A DNA stretch of 64,000 bases from Pseudomonas tructae (GCF_004214895.1 NZ_CP035952.1:3606501-3670500); one strand, 5' to 3'; positions 13,263 through 20,917 are shown, numbered from the stretch's first letter. The notes: generated by a model not told the origin, from the sequence alone. Translations and numbers: made by a program.

Positions 13263-14356
13263 CTTCAACGCCCTACCCGTTCAGCGACCTGGTCCAGGCC
13301 TATTACGACTGCCGGCGCTCGAAGCGCAACAGCGCCAGCGCGCTGGCTTTCGAAATGGATCTGGAGCGGAACCTGACGGCGCTTCACGGCGACCTGGTGT
13401 CTGGCCACTACCGGCCAGGCCGCTCTATCTGTTTTGTGGTTACTCGACCAAAAGCCCGCGAAGTGTGGGCCGCCGACTTTCGCGACCGCATCGTGCACCA
13501 CCTGTTGTACAACCACATTGGCCCGGCTATCGAGCGCAGCTTTATAGCGGACAGCTGCGCCTGTATCCCAGGGCGCGGCACGCTGTACGCCGCTCGACGA
13601 CTTGAGGCGAAGATCCGCAGCCAGACGCAGAACTGGTCGAAGCCAGGCTTCTACTTGAAGTGCGATCTCGCCAACTTCTTCGTGGCTATCGACAAGCGTG
13701 TACTGGCACGCCAGCTGGAGCAGAGAATTACTGACCCGTGGTGGCGGGCCCTGGCCCTGCAGGTACTGATGCACGACCCGCGCGAAGACTACCAAGTCCG
13801 AAGCCCGGCGCACCTGTTCAACCGGGTGCCGCAGCACAAGCGCTTGACCGCGCAGCCGTCGCACCTGGGCCTACCGATCGGCAACCTGTCGTCGCAGTTC
13901 TTCGCCAACGTCTACCTCGATGCCCTGGACCAGTTTTGCAAGCACCGGCTCAAGGCCAAGCACTACGTGCGTTACGTTGACGACTTCGTGCTGCTACATG
14001 GCTCGCCACAGCAGTTGAACGCCTGGAAGGAAGATATTGAAGCTTTCCTGTCAACCCTCGGCGCTCGGCTCAACCCGACAAAGACCATCCTCCAGCCGAT
14101 TGACCGTGGCGTGGACTTCGTCGGGCATGTGATCAAGCCCTGGCGGCGCACAACCCGGAAACGTTCGGTTGCCCAGGCCATGAAACGTACCGCCGCAGTA
14201 CCTGCCGAGCAGCTGCGCGAGACCGCCAACAGCTACTTCGGCTTACTGACCCAGGCCAGTCACAGCCAGAAAGACCGGGCCGCCCTGGCCAATCTAGTTC
14301 TTCAGCGCGGGCACGCCGTGAACGGCGACCTGACCAAGACCTACCCAAAGCGATAA
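13202..14356 (+). CDS. DGR reverse transcriptase
   Basis: Up to 384 residues. Motif A-like CDLANFFVAID at about 154-164, the DGR-type motif LPIGNLSSQFFANVYLD at 224-240, the catalytic YVRYVDDFVLLH at 255-266 and downstream GARLNPTKT and VDFVGHVI match group-II-intron-like DGR RTs; there is no maturase or endonuclease domain. The start is uncertain: a stop at 13193-13195 closes the frame upstream, and the only ATGs (13202, 13205) are inside the template repeat with no ribosome-binding site, so residues 1-24 (RTTTTRTTSSASAPSAAS) may be untranslated. Conserved sequence begins near YPFSDLVQAYYDC. Confidence 0.95.
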   Translation: MMAIRTTTTRTTSSASAPSAASTPYPFSDLVQAYYDCRRSKRNSASALAFEMDLERNLTALHGDLVSGHYRPGRSICFVVTRPKAREVWAADFRDRIVHHLLYNHIGPAIERSFIADSCACIPGRGTLYAARRLEAKIRSQTQNWSKPGFYLKCDLANFFVAIDKRVLARQLEQRITDPWWRALALQVLMHDPREDYQVRSPAHLFNRVPQHKRLTAQPSHLGLPIGNLSSQFFANVYLDALDQFCKHRLKAKHYVRYVDDFVLLHGSPQQLNAWKEDIEAFLSTLGARLNPTKTILQPIDRGVDFVGHVIKPWRRTTRKRSVAQAMKRTAAVPAEQLRETANSYFGLLTQASHSQKDRAALANLVLQRGHAVNGDLTKTYPKR

Positions 14357-14366
14357 GGGAGACATC

Positions 14367-14598
14367 ATGAACCAAACCGCCAAGGCGGCCCTCGACCGGG
14401 CCCGCCACCCTACCCCTGTGCCCGTCATAAACCGCGTGATGCTCCTCGAGGGCAAGCGCGACGCCACCGAACTGGTCTTCGGCATGCGCGACGAACTGAA
14501 GCTTCCCGGCGGCGTGGCCAAGGTCCTCGCGAAGTTGCGGGCTCTGGCTGAGGGCCGGGATCGCCACCGTCATCGACCTGCTGGAGAGCCAGCAATGA
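14367..14598 (+). pseudogene. Frameshifted small phage gene (or sequencing indel)
   Basis: Starts MNQTAKAALDRARHPTPVPV with a GGGAGA ribosome-binding site. In frame it reads ...LRALAEGRDRHRHRPAGEPA and then runs into the next gene. Removing one G from the GGG at 14552-14554 gives ALAEAGIATVIDLLESQQ and a TGA at 14596-14598 that overlaps the next ATG (14595) as ATGA, like the other junctions in this operon. I therefore read it as an approximately 77-residue gene with a one-base insertion. Helical, unknown function. Confidence 0.6.
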
Positions 14599-14762
14599 CC
14601 GCCCTCCGCCGCAAGCCCGTTATCCGTGGGTGCCCCATGCGCCCGCTTGACCTCCCTGCCTTGTGCGACATCTGCGAGAAACCGCGCAACCGGGGCAACC
14701 ACACCAAATGCAGCGCCATACGCCAGCAGCGGGCGCAGGAGAATGGCAATGAACAGAAATGA
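14595..14762 (+). CDS. Small CxxC zinc-finger-like phage protein, 55 aa
   Basis: MTALRRKPVIRGCPM ... CDICEKPRNRGNHTKCSAIR. The CDIC-x8-H-x2-C knuckle is closely similar to the protein at 3939-4112, so the phage carries two copies on opposite arms. Its start overlaps the corrected end of the preceding gene and its end overlaps the next gene. Because of the upstream frameshift it can also be read as the C-terminus of a 131-residue fusion. Confidence 0.6.
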   Translation: MTALRRKPVIRGCPMRPLDLPALCDICEKPRNRGNHTKCSAIRQQRAQENGNEQK

Positions 14763-15411
14763 ACTGCGCGAAATAATCACCGATTCTCTTGTGGGCATGA
14801 TCAGCGGCCTAACTGGCATGATTCCGCCAAAGGGAGCAACCATCCCCGATGTTATCCAGGCGCCTATTGACCGCGCTGCCGGACGCATCTTCGCCGCATT
14901 CGACCAGCCAGCCGTCCAGCACCAGGGCGAGCCGGTGCACATGGTTCGCACTCACGGTTCTTGCAGCTGGGAGGAAGCGTCCGGTGAAAGTTTGGTGGTG
15001 TTCGCCGCCGACCCCGGAGAGTACGAAGTGCGCAAGCTCTACGCCCACGCCGATCCAGGCGAGGTTGAGAGGCTGCGCGCAGCCCTGGTCGAGACAGAAA
15101 ATCGATTAGAAGCGCAGAGACAGCACAACACGCAGCGACATGTCGAATTGGGCATGGAGAGTATGCAGGTTATTGGTGAAAACACCGCTCTGCGCGCCAA
15201 GCTGGCCGAGCGGGATGCGCTGCTGCGCAAGGTGCGTGGCTATGTCGTCTCGCAGGAGTGCATCACAGCCGAAATCGACGTCGCCCTATCCGCCAGCGCA
15301 GAGCCGAGCGCACCGGTTGAGCGCGATGAGCGGGCGTTGCGCAGAAGTCCTTGCGTTGGCGCTGGTGCCCAGATCCTCGCCTTCATGGATTCGCGGGGTG
15401 AGCAGCCATGA
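14749..15411 (+). CDS. Hypothetical phage protein with coiled-coil C-terminal half, 220 aa
   Basis: MNRNELREIITDSLVGMISG ... ending DSRGEQP. The first 60 residues include a mildly hydrophobic stretch; residues about 105-160 (VERLRAALVETENRLEAQRQ, NTALRAKLAERDALLRKVRG) are a clear coiled coil. AGGAGA 8 bp upstream favours the ATG at 14749 over that at 14743. It overlaps both neighbours. Similar Glu/Arg coiled-coil proteins are common among phage early genes; function unknown. Confidence 0.65.
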   Translation: MNRNELREIITDSLVGMISGLTGMIPPKGATIPDVIQAPIDRAAGRIFAAFDQPAVQHQGEPVHMVRTHGSCSWEEASGESLVVFAADPGEYEVRKLYAHADPGEVERLRAALVETENRLEAQRQHNTQRHVELGMESMQVIGENTALRAKLAERDALLRKVRGYVVSQECITAEIDVALSASAEPSAPVERDERALRRSPCVGAGAQILAFMDSRGEQP

Positions 15412-15782
15412 AAACCAGAACAATCATCGTTTGCCTGGTCGCCGCCCTGGCCCTGGGCCTTTACATCGGGGTTATCGCGACTGCCTTTGCCGGCGCACAA
15501 GCCGAAGATCGCCCTCAGCCGCCACCTGCAGGGGATCAGTTCGACGAAGGGCCAGTGTTGGTGCGTATGCCCGGGACCAGCGCAACCGAAAACGTCATCG
15601 ACGTGCAGCGCGACAGCCAGCGCGGCGTCACCTGCTACCTGCTGAACGGGGTCGGCATCAGCTGTATCCCCGACAGCCAGCTGCAGGCCGGCAACGAGCG
15701 CCAGCTCTCCCCGCACGAACAAGACACCCCTACCCCTGCAAAGGCACCAGTGCGCTGGAATGAAGAGAGGTATTCGCTGTGA
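15408..15782 (+). CDS. Hypothetical phage membrane or exported protein, 124 aa
   Basis: MKTRTIIVCLVAALALGLYI: a positively charged start and a hydrophobic segment that could be a signal peptide (ATAFAGAQAEDR) or anchor. The rest is hydrophilic with two Cys spaced as GVTCYLLNGVGISC, which may form a disulfide in the periplasm. The VTCYLL...GISCIP pattern is common in pseudomonad phage and host small exported proteins. Overlaps neighbours by 4 bp. Confidence 0.65.
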   Translation: MKTRTIIVCLVAALALGLYIGVIATAFAGAQAEDRPQPPPAGDQFDEGPVLVRMPGTSATENVIDVQRDSQRGVTCYLLNGVGISCIPDSQLQAGNERQLSPHEQDTPTPAKAPVRWNEERYSL

Positions 15783-16291
15783 CGGAAGAAGAAATCCTGA
15801 AGCTCTCGGCCAAGGCCATGGGCTTCGAGCTGGAGTACCGGCGCGGCAGTGACGCCTTCTACTACGACGATCCCCAGACAGGCCGGGAGGTTTGGCTGCC
15901 GATGCGGGATGACCGGCAGACGATGCTCATCATCGCAAAGCTCAGGATGGACATCTGCTGCTTGCACCACCTCGCTCGGGCCACAGCCCATGTGCCGTAT
16001 GTGGGCTTCAAGCAAAGTGAGGTGTCGCATGCAGACGAACCCGGCGCCCGGATGAACGCGCTGCGCTTGGCAGTTGCAACGGTGGCTGCCAAGTATGGTC
16101 AAGGCATGCTCGTCGGCGGGACAGATGAGCGAGTTCTGGGGCACTTGATCGGCATCGATGGATCAACTGCCCACGCCATGCGCGGCGCCATCCGAGAGTC
16201 TCGCGAAGAGATCAGCAAGGCATGCCAGCGCCTAAAGCGAAAAGGTTTGGTGACCAACAAGGGGCCGTTCTGGCAGGCGGTGCAGCGATGA
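15779..16291 (+). CDS. Hypothetical phage protein, 170 aa, GTG start
   Basis: Starts at GTG 15779 overlapping the previous TGA. Two parts: residues 1-80 with an acidic and aromatic region (YRRGSDAFYYDDPQTGREVW) that I do not recognise, then a helical part ending ACQRLKRKGLVTNKGPFWQA, which resembles the wing region of a winged-helix DNA-binding fold. A DNA-binding role is possible but not supported by a clear motif. Confidence 0.6.
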   Translation: MTEEEILKLSAKAMGFELEYRRGSDAFYYDDPQTGREVWLPMRDDRQTMLIIAKLRMDICCLHHLARATAHVPYVGFKQSEVSHADEPGARMNALRLAVATVAAKYGQGMLVGGTDERVLGHLIGIDGSTAHAMRGAIRESREEISKACQRLKRKGLVTNKGPFWQAVQR

Positions 16292-16671
16292 CCGACCTGA
16301 TCGAAGTGAAGACAGCCGATCTGGTTGGTGAGCCCCTGAACTGGTCGGTGGCAATTGCCGTGGGCCTGAACCCTTTCATCTCACCAGCGCAGTACGGCGT
16401 GCCTGCCCGGGTGTTCATCCAGCAAGAAGGGATGTTCCCGGTGCGCTACAAGCCTAGCGTTGATTGGCAAGTTGGCGGGCCGTTGATCGAGAAACACCAA
16501 GTCAGCCTCCACTGCCCGCAAACAACGGACGATGTCTGGGCTGCCTGGGTAATAACTGACAAGGGCGAGTTTGTGCAGCCGGGGGACCATGCCCTGCTTG
16601 CCGCCTGCCGCGCCATCGTCACCGCAAAACTCGGCGATACCGTCCAGGTGCCAAAGGAGCTGCAGCCATGA
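16288..16671 (+). CDS. NinX/DUF2591-like phage protein
   Basis: 127 residues: MTDLIEVKTADLVGEPLNWS, GVPARVFIQQEGMF, YKPSVDWQVGGPLIEK and PGDHALLAACRAIVTAKLG fit the phage protein family annotated NinX or DUF2591, seen in many lambdoid phages and prophages. Biochemical role unknown. It overlaps the preceding gene by 4 bp and is followed by an overlapping tiny ORF. Confidence 0.75.
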   Translation: MTDLIEVKTADLVGEPLNWSVAIAVGLNPFISPAQYGVPARVFIQQEGMFPVRYKPSVDWQVGGPLIEKHQVSLHCPQTTDDVWAAWVITDKGEFVQPGDHALLAACRAIVTAKLGDTVQVPKELQP

Positions 16672-16736
16672 TGATCCTACCCATCGCCGCCCCGCTCTTC
16701 ATGGCCTACCTGATCTGGAAGGGGCCGAGGCCATGA
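16668..16736 (+). CDS. Possible 22-aa membrane peptide
   Basis: ATG at 16668 overlaps the previous stop and the frame ends TGA 16734-16736, overlapping the next ATG at 16733. The peptide MMILPIAAPLFMAYLIWKGPRP is a single hydrophobic helix with a charged tail. Only the two exact overlaps and the composition support it. Confidence 0.35.
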   Translation: MMILPIAAPLFMAYLIWKGPRP

Positions 16737-17044
16737 GTGCCGAAGTGTTCCAGTTCCCGTCCGCGCGCCGGGCGCACAACAACCAGGTGGCAGCTAATCA
16801 GGTCGAGCGCAAGAAGCTGGCCGACTGGTTCCGGTCAGTCGCCCAGCACATCGAGGGCAATGAGGTTGAACGAGAACCTCTTGCCGCCATGATCGTGCTG
16901 AGCAGCGCCAAAGGTGACGAGGTTCTGCATGTCGGCTACTCAACTGAAGCCACCTCGCTCGTCCAGGCCGGTAACGCTGCACGGCAATGGGCGCACCTGA
17001 CCTGCCAGCGCCGCGGCGGCAACTTCTTCGACCGACAGCGTTAA
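16733..17044 (+). CDS. Hypothetical phage protein, 103 aa
   Basis: MSAEVFQFPSARRAHNNQVA ... ending NFFDRQR. Soluble, slightly basic, mixed alpha/beta pattern (PLAAMIVLSSAKGDEVLHVGY). It resembles short pseudomonad phage proteins whose role is unknown. Last gene before the excisionase-like gene. Confidence 0.6.
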   Translation: MSAEVFQFPSARRAHNNQVAANQVERKKLADWFRSVAQHIEGNEVEREPLAAMIVLSSAKGDEVLHVGYSTEATSLVQAGNAARQWAHLTCQRRGGNFFDRQR

Positions 17045-17100
17045 CCCACCCCCCTACAACAACTCAAGCCTGCCGGTAGGTGGGTATGGAGATCTATTGC

Positions 17101-17346
17101 ATGGAACAAGAAGTCATCCACATCCCGGAGCTGGCAAAGATCCTGGGACGGTCCGAGTCATCAATCAGGAGTGCGCGGCAAGTCGGTGCCAGTTGGCTGC
17201 CGCCATTCTTCAAACAGGGCAGCCGCATCTGCTGGAGGATCAGTACGGTGCGGAAATTCCTGCAGGAGTGCGAGCAGGGTATGCACAACCCTGCCCGCTC
17301 AGGCAGGAAGCGGCACACGCCACCGACCTTGGCCAGCATTCGCTAG
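17101..17346 (+). CDS. Excisionase/AlpA-like DNA-binding protein
   Basis: 81 residues: MEQEVIHIPELAKILGRSES with HIPELAKILGRSESSIRSAR as a MerR/Xis-type winged helix, then FFKQGSRICWRISTVRKFLQ, the usual wing and second helix. Small basic DNA-bending proteins next to int direct excision. Its TAG stop overlaps the convergent int stop on a CTAG palindrome (17343-17346). The ATG at 17101 has GGAG nine bases upstream; ATG 17086 would add five residues. Confidence 0.75.
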   Translation: MEQEVIHIPELAKILGRSESSIRSARQVGASWLPPFFKQGSRICWRISTVRKFLQECEQGMHNPARSGRKRHTPPTLASIR

Positions 17347-18320
17347 CCGAGCTTGTCAGCCAGGGCGTCCGGGCACAGATGGGTATAGCGTTTCAGCATG
17401 CTCATCGTTTTGTGCCCGGTGATACTCGCCACCTCCATGATTGACAAACCTTTCTCAAACAGCCTGGAAGTCCCTTCATGGCGAAGGTCATGAAAGTGCA
17501 GATCCCTGACCAATGCAGCCTTGCACGCCCTGCCGAAATAAAGGCTTACCGAGTGCGGTGCAAGCGAGAACACCATGCCGTCAAGGCGGTACGGCAAGCT
17601 GTCGAGCGCCGCCCTTGCCTTGGACGATAGTGGCACAAGGCGGCGGGTGCCGTTCTTCGTGTCTTCAAGGAGGACGTGTTTCGGCTTGACGTTCTCGCGC
17701 CGAAGGCCGCACAGCTCACTACGACGCATGGCCGTCTCTACCGCCAGCTCAATGACTGCAGGCATTTCGGCATGAATTTCCTTTGCCGCCTTTAGCACGC
17801 CATTCAGCTCGATCAGCATCGGGCGGCGGTCCCTCTCCTTTGCCCCCTTCGGCATCCTCAACTTCATCACCGGGTTGCTCAGCCCCTCAATACCCCAGTC
17901 CTTGATCGCCACGGTATACATGTGGCTGATGATCGCCAGGTCAAGCTTGACCGTGGACACGGACCTACCCGCCTTGAGCTCACCATCCCTATACGCAGCA
18001 AAATCACTTGAACGCAGTGCAGCCAGCCCCTTGCCGGCCAGCGGGTTCTTCTTCCACTTGTTGATGCGCGTCAGCTCCTGCTTTGCGCCCTTCTTCGTCG
18101 AGCTGACCTCGTTGGCATAACGGTCGAGCGCTTCGGCCATGGTCGTGCTTTCGGCCTCGCGCATATCAACGAATCGTGCCCGGGACATATCGCCCTCGAT
18201 CTCGGCCGCCCAGCGCTGGGCCTCTGCCTTGGTGTCGAAGGTCGCGGAAAGTGCGGGGTATCCTTTTCGGCGGATTTTTGCCCGCCATGCGCCGCCTGGG
18301 CGCTGTTCATAAGTAGCCAT
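17343..18320 (-). CDS. int: Tyrosine-family phage integrase
   Basis: 325 residues starting MATYEQRPGGAWRAKIRRKG, an N-terminal arm-binding Arm/AP2-like segment, a core-binding helical domain, and the catalytic domain with AMRRSELCGLRRENV (first Arg), FHDLRHEGTSRLF (His-x-x-Arg), SITGHKTMSMLKRYTHL (His and nucleophile Tyr). It recombines attP with the tRNA-Cys attB. The ATG at 18318-18320 is preferred; the longer ORF extends into the tRNA. Convergent with the excisionase-like gene. Confidence 0.95.
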   Translation of the reverse strand: MATYEQRPGGAWRAKIRRKGYPALSATFDTKAEAQRWAAEIEGDMSRARFVDMREAESTTMAEALDRYANEVSSTKKGAKQELTRINKWKKNPLAGKGLAALRSSDFAAYRDGELKAGRSVSTVKLDLAIISHMYTVAIKDWGIEGLSNPVMKLRMPKGAKERDRRPMLIELNGVLKAAKEIHAEMPAVIELAVETAMRRSELCGLRRENVKPKHVLLEDTKNGTRRLVPLSSKARAALDSLPYRLDGMVFSLAPHSVSLYFGRACKAALVRDLHFHDLRHEGTSRLFEKGLSIMEVASITGHKTMSMLKRYTHLCPDALADKLG

Positions 18321-18421
18321 GAAGCGGAGTTTGCCGGGGACATCAGGGACAAGCAATTTCCTTCGGTGTCCCAGATTTGTCCCAAACTGGGCATCCCTGG
18401 ATAATCCGCAGGCATGAAAAA

Positions 18422-18450
18422 AGCCCCGCAACCTCAATGATTGCGGGGCT
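18422..18450 (-). terminator. Terminator downstream of tRNA-Cys
   Basis: AGCCCCGCAA/TTGCGGGGCT 10-bp stem with a 9-nt loop; on the minus strand it is followed by TTTTTT. It ends tRNA-Cys transcripts. It lies between the tRNA and int and so may belong to the host, the phage, or span the attachment region. Confidence 0.85.
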
Positions 18451-18458
18451 TTCAATAA

Positions 18459-18532
18459 TGGAGGCCGAGGTCGGAATCGAACCGGCGTAGACGGATTTGC
18501 AATCCGGAGCATAACCACTTTGCTACTCGGCC
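18459..18532 (-). tRNA. tRNA-Cys(GCA), probable prophage attachment gene
   Basis: On the minus strand the sequence folds as a cloverleaf: acceptor GGCCGAG pairs with CTCGGCC, followed by U and a genome-encoded CCA; anticodon loop TTGCAAA gives anticodon GCA; the T loop GGTTCGATTCC is canonical. Its 3' end faces the phage integrase, as expected if the phage integrated into the 3' half and rebuilt the gene. The second copy of the 3' end (other att site) is outside the window. Confidence 0.96.
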
Positions 18533-18842
18533 TCAAATGCCCGAGACCCGTTAAATTGCGATCTCAAACATATACAACTCATTAAGGAAACAACTGACTA
18601 AAACCGCTATCCCCTTGAAAACGCTAGGCTTTTTTCGTGCCTCGTTTTCGATGGACGCAATTATGTACTCATTCCCCTGCTCTGGCAACCCCTTGAATTC
18701 AAAAAGTTTTATTTTTTCTTTCGAAGGGTGCCACGCGCCCCGAAGTGCGGGGTTCACGTGCAAGCAACAGGGTGACGGTAGCGTTGCCAAAGCGCGTTAC
18801 TATACAGGCTCTGCACCCAACCCGCTGCCAGAATAGCCGCCG
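18533..18842. other. Intergenic, tRNA-Cys promoter region; no gene supported
   Basis: 310 bp, AT-richer than its surroundings. It should hold the minus-strand promoter of tRNA-Cys and the plus-strand promoter of alkB. Short ORFs on both strands lack ribosome-binding sites and family resemblance and are not called. Confidence 0.6.
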
Positions 18843-19499
18843 ATGATGCAAACCGAACTGGATCTGTTCAACCCCGCCAGCCCCGCCGAGCCGCACTGGG
18901 TCGGCAAGCAGGCGCTGGTGTTACCCGGGTTTGCCCTGGCCTGGGTCGATACCCTGCTGCCTGCGTTGCGCCAGATCATCGCCCGCGCGCCGTTGCGTCA
19001 TATGCTGACCCCTGGCGGCCTGAACATGGCCGTGGGCCTGACCAATTGCGGGGCGCTGGGCTGGATCAGCGATCGCCGCGGTTATCGCTACAGCCCGGTC
19101 GATCCACTTAGCCAGCAACCCTGGCCGGACTTGCCAGACGCATTGAGCGAGCTGGCCGCCCTCGCCGCTGCGGCGGCAGGTTTTGCCGATTTCTGCCCGG
19201 ACGCTTGCCTGGTCAACTGTTATGAGCCGGGCAACCGCCTGAGCCTGCACCAGGACCGCGACGAGCGCGACTACAGCCAGCCGATCGTCTCGGTGTCGTT
19301 GGGTTTGCCGGCGGTGTTCCAGTTCGGTGGCCAGCGCCGCAACGATGCAACCCAGCGCATTGGCCTGCGCCACGGCGATGTGATGGTCTGGGGTGGCGAG
19401 GATCGCCTGCGCTTTCATGGCGTGCTGCCGCTCAAACCGGGCAGCCATCCGCAGCTGGGCAGCCGGCGGATCAACCTGACCTTGCGCAAGGCGGGTTGA
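18843..19499 (+). CDS. alkB: AlkB-type DNA oxidative demethylase
   Basis: 218 residues. The Fe(II)/2-oxoglutarate dioxygenase core shows LVNCYEPGNRLSLHQDRDER (His-x-Asp metal ligands), VSVSLGLPAVFQFGG, then WGGEDRLRFHGVLPL (third ligand His) and SRRINLTLRK (2-oxoglutarate-binding Arg residues). The enzyme removes 1-methyladenine and 3-methylcytosine damage. Length matches E. coli AlkB (216). It stands alone, without ada upstream. A second in-frame ATG lies one codon downstream of the start. Confidence 0.95.
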   Translation: MMQTELDLFNPASPAEPHWVGKQALVLPGFALAWVDTLLPALRQIIARAPLRHMLTPGGLNMAVGLTNCGALGWISDRRGYRYSPVDPLSQQPWPDLPDALSELAALAAAAAGFADFCPDACLVNCYEPGNRLSLHQDRDERDYSQPIVSVSLGLPAVFQFGGQRRNDATQRIGLRHGDVMVWGGEDRLRFHGVLPLKPGSHPQLGSRRINLTLRKAG

Positions 19500-19525
19500 G
19501 CCGACATGCCCTGAGACACTGAGAC

Positions 19526-19553
19526 TGTAGGAGCGGGCAAGCCCATTCCTACA
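19526..19553. repeat. Single REP-like palindrome
   Basis: TGTAGGAGCGGGCAAGCCCATTCCTACA, an imperfect version of the Pseudomonas GTGGGAGCGGGCTTGCCC element, in the gap between alkB and metY. Confidence 0.7.
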
Positions 19554-19621
19554 GGCCTTGACCGTCGCTCCCTGGCCGCTCCATGCTCTAACCCCTCCCC
19601 CGACTTTCAAGGAACGATTGC

Positions 19622-20899
19622 ATGAAGCTGGAAACCCTGGCCATCCACGCGGGCTTCAGCCCCGACCCGACCACCAAGGCCGTCGCGGTACCGATTTACC
19701 AGACCACCTCTTTTGCTTTCGACGACACCCAGCACGGTGCCGACCTGTTCGACCTGAAAGTCGCCGGCAATATTTACAGCCGGATCATGAACCCCACCAA
19801 CGATGTGCTCGAGCAGCGCATGGCGGCCCTTGAAGGCGGTGTCGGCGCGCTGGCGGTGGCCTCGGGCATGGCGGCAATCACCTATGCGATCCAGACCGTG
19901 GCCGAAGCCGGCGACAATATTGTCTCGGTGGCCAAGCTCTACGGTGGCACCTACAACCTGCTGGCCCATACCCTGCCGCGCTTCGGCATCCAGACCCGCT
20001 TCGCCGCCCACGACGATATCGCGGCCCTCGAAGCGCTGATCGACAGCCGCACCAAGGCGGTGTTCTGCGAGTCGATCGGCAACCCGGCCGGCAATATCGT
20101 CGACCTCCAGGCCCTGGCCGACGCCGCGCATCGCCACGGCGTTCCATTGATCGTCGACAACACCGTGGCTACCCCGATCCTCTGTCGGCCGTTCGAGCAT
20201 GGTGCCGATATCGTCGTGCACTCGTTGACCAAGTACATCGGCGGCCACGGTACCAGCATCGGCGGCATCGTCATCGACTCGGGCAAATTCCCATGGGCCG
20301 AAAACAAAGAGCGCTTTGCCCTGCTCAATACCCCCGACCCGTCGTACCACGGCGTGACCTACACCGAAGCCTTCGGACCTGCTGCCTTTATCGGCCGTTG
20401 CCGGGTGGTGCCGTTGCGCAATACCGGGGCTGCGCTGTCGCCATTCAACGCCTTCCTTATTCTGCAGGGGCTTGAGACCCTGGCCCTGCGCATGGAGCGC
20501 CACACCGAGAATGCGCTCAAGGTCGCCCGCTACCTGCAAGGCCACGAGCAAGTGGCCTGGGTAAAGTACGCTGGCCTGCCCGATCACCCCGCGCATGAAC
20601 TGGCCAAACGCTATACCGCAGGCAAGCCGGCCTCGATCCTGTCGTTCGGCATCAAGGGCGGCCAGGAGGCCGGCGCGCGCTTTATCGATGCGCTGCAACT
20701 GGTGGTGCGTCTAGTGAACATCGGCGATGCCAAGTCCCTGGCCTGCCACCCGGCGTCCACCACCCACCGCCAGCTCAACGACGAAGAGCTGGAGCGGGCC
20801 GGTGTGCCGCGGGACATGGTGCGCCTGTCGATCGGCATCGAACACAGCGATGACATCATTGCTGATCTGAGCCAGGCGCTTGAGGCCAGTCGCGGCTGA
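19622..20899 (+). CDS. metY: O-acetylhomoserine sulfhydrylase (Cys/Met-metabolism PLP enzyme)
   Basis: 425 residues starting MKLETLAIHAGFSPDPTTKA. Family marks: PIYQTTSFAFDD, YSRIMNPTNDVLEQRMAALE, SGMAAITYAIQTV, VDNTVATPILCRPFEHGADI, and the PLP lysine in HSLTKYIGGHGTSIGG; the C-terminus RLSIGIEHSDDIIADL is standard. It replaces the acetyl group of O-acetylhomoserine with sulfide, giving homocysteine in methionine synthesis. Length and N-terminus fit MetY better than MetZ/MetB (about 390-400). Monocistronic, with a hairpin terminator downstream. Confidence 0.92.
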   Translation: MKLETLAIHAGFSPDPTTKAVAVPIYQTTSFAFDDTQHGADLFDLKVAGNIYSRIMNPTNDVLEQRMAALEGGVGALAVASGMAAITYAIQTVAEAGDNIVSVAKLYGGTYNLLAHTLPRFGIQTRFAAHDDIAALEALIDSRTKAVFCESIGNPAGNIVDLQALADAAHRHGVPLIVDNTVATPILCRPFEHGADIVVHSLTKYIGGHGTSIGGIVIDSGKFPWAENKERFALLNTPDPSYHGVTYTEAFGPAAFIGRCRVVPLRNTGAALSPFNAFLILQGLETLALRMERHTENALKVARYLQGHEQVAWVKYAGLPDHPAHELAKRYTAGKPASILSFGIKGGQEAGARFIDALQLVVRLVNIGDAKSLACHPASTTHRQLNDEELERAGVPRDMVRLSIGIEHSDDIIADLSQALEASRG

Positions 20900-20917
20900 C
20901 CTGTACGCCGCTGCGGC

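Larger units (their letters stand above)
1..18458. mobile_element. Lambdoid prophage, int-proximal part (left end outside window)
   Basis: The gene order is that of a lambda-type phage read backwards: int and an excisionase-like gene at the right edge, recT/recE, a cI-like repressor flanked by two operator clusters, then cro, cII, O-like, P-like, rusA, a Q-position gene, holin, a lysis protein and Rz/Rz1 towards the left. Transcription diverges from the repressor region. Integrase lies next to the 3' end of tRNA-Cys, the usual target of tyrosine integrases, so the right attachment site should be at or just left of 18,459. Head and tail genes and the other attachment site are not in the window. 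An embedded diversity-generating retroelement occupies 11.3-14.4 kb. Confidence 0.93.

Noticed and set aside
14367..14762. Single 131-residue protein reading through the small phage genes
   Set aside because: Removing one G yields two coupled genes with clean junctions, so the long frame is treated as a frameshift product.
18551..18790. 79-codon minus-strand frame between tRNA-Cys and alkB
   Set aside because: AT-rich, no ribosome-binding site, likely chance; the region should hold promoters.
19607..20698. Long minus-strand frame opposite metY
   Set aside because: Shadow of a strong gene with clear PLP motifs; long antisense frames are common at this GC content.
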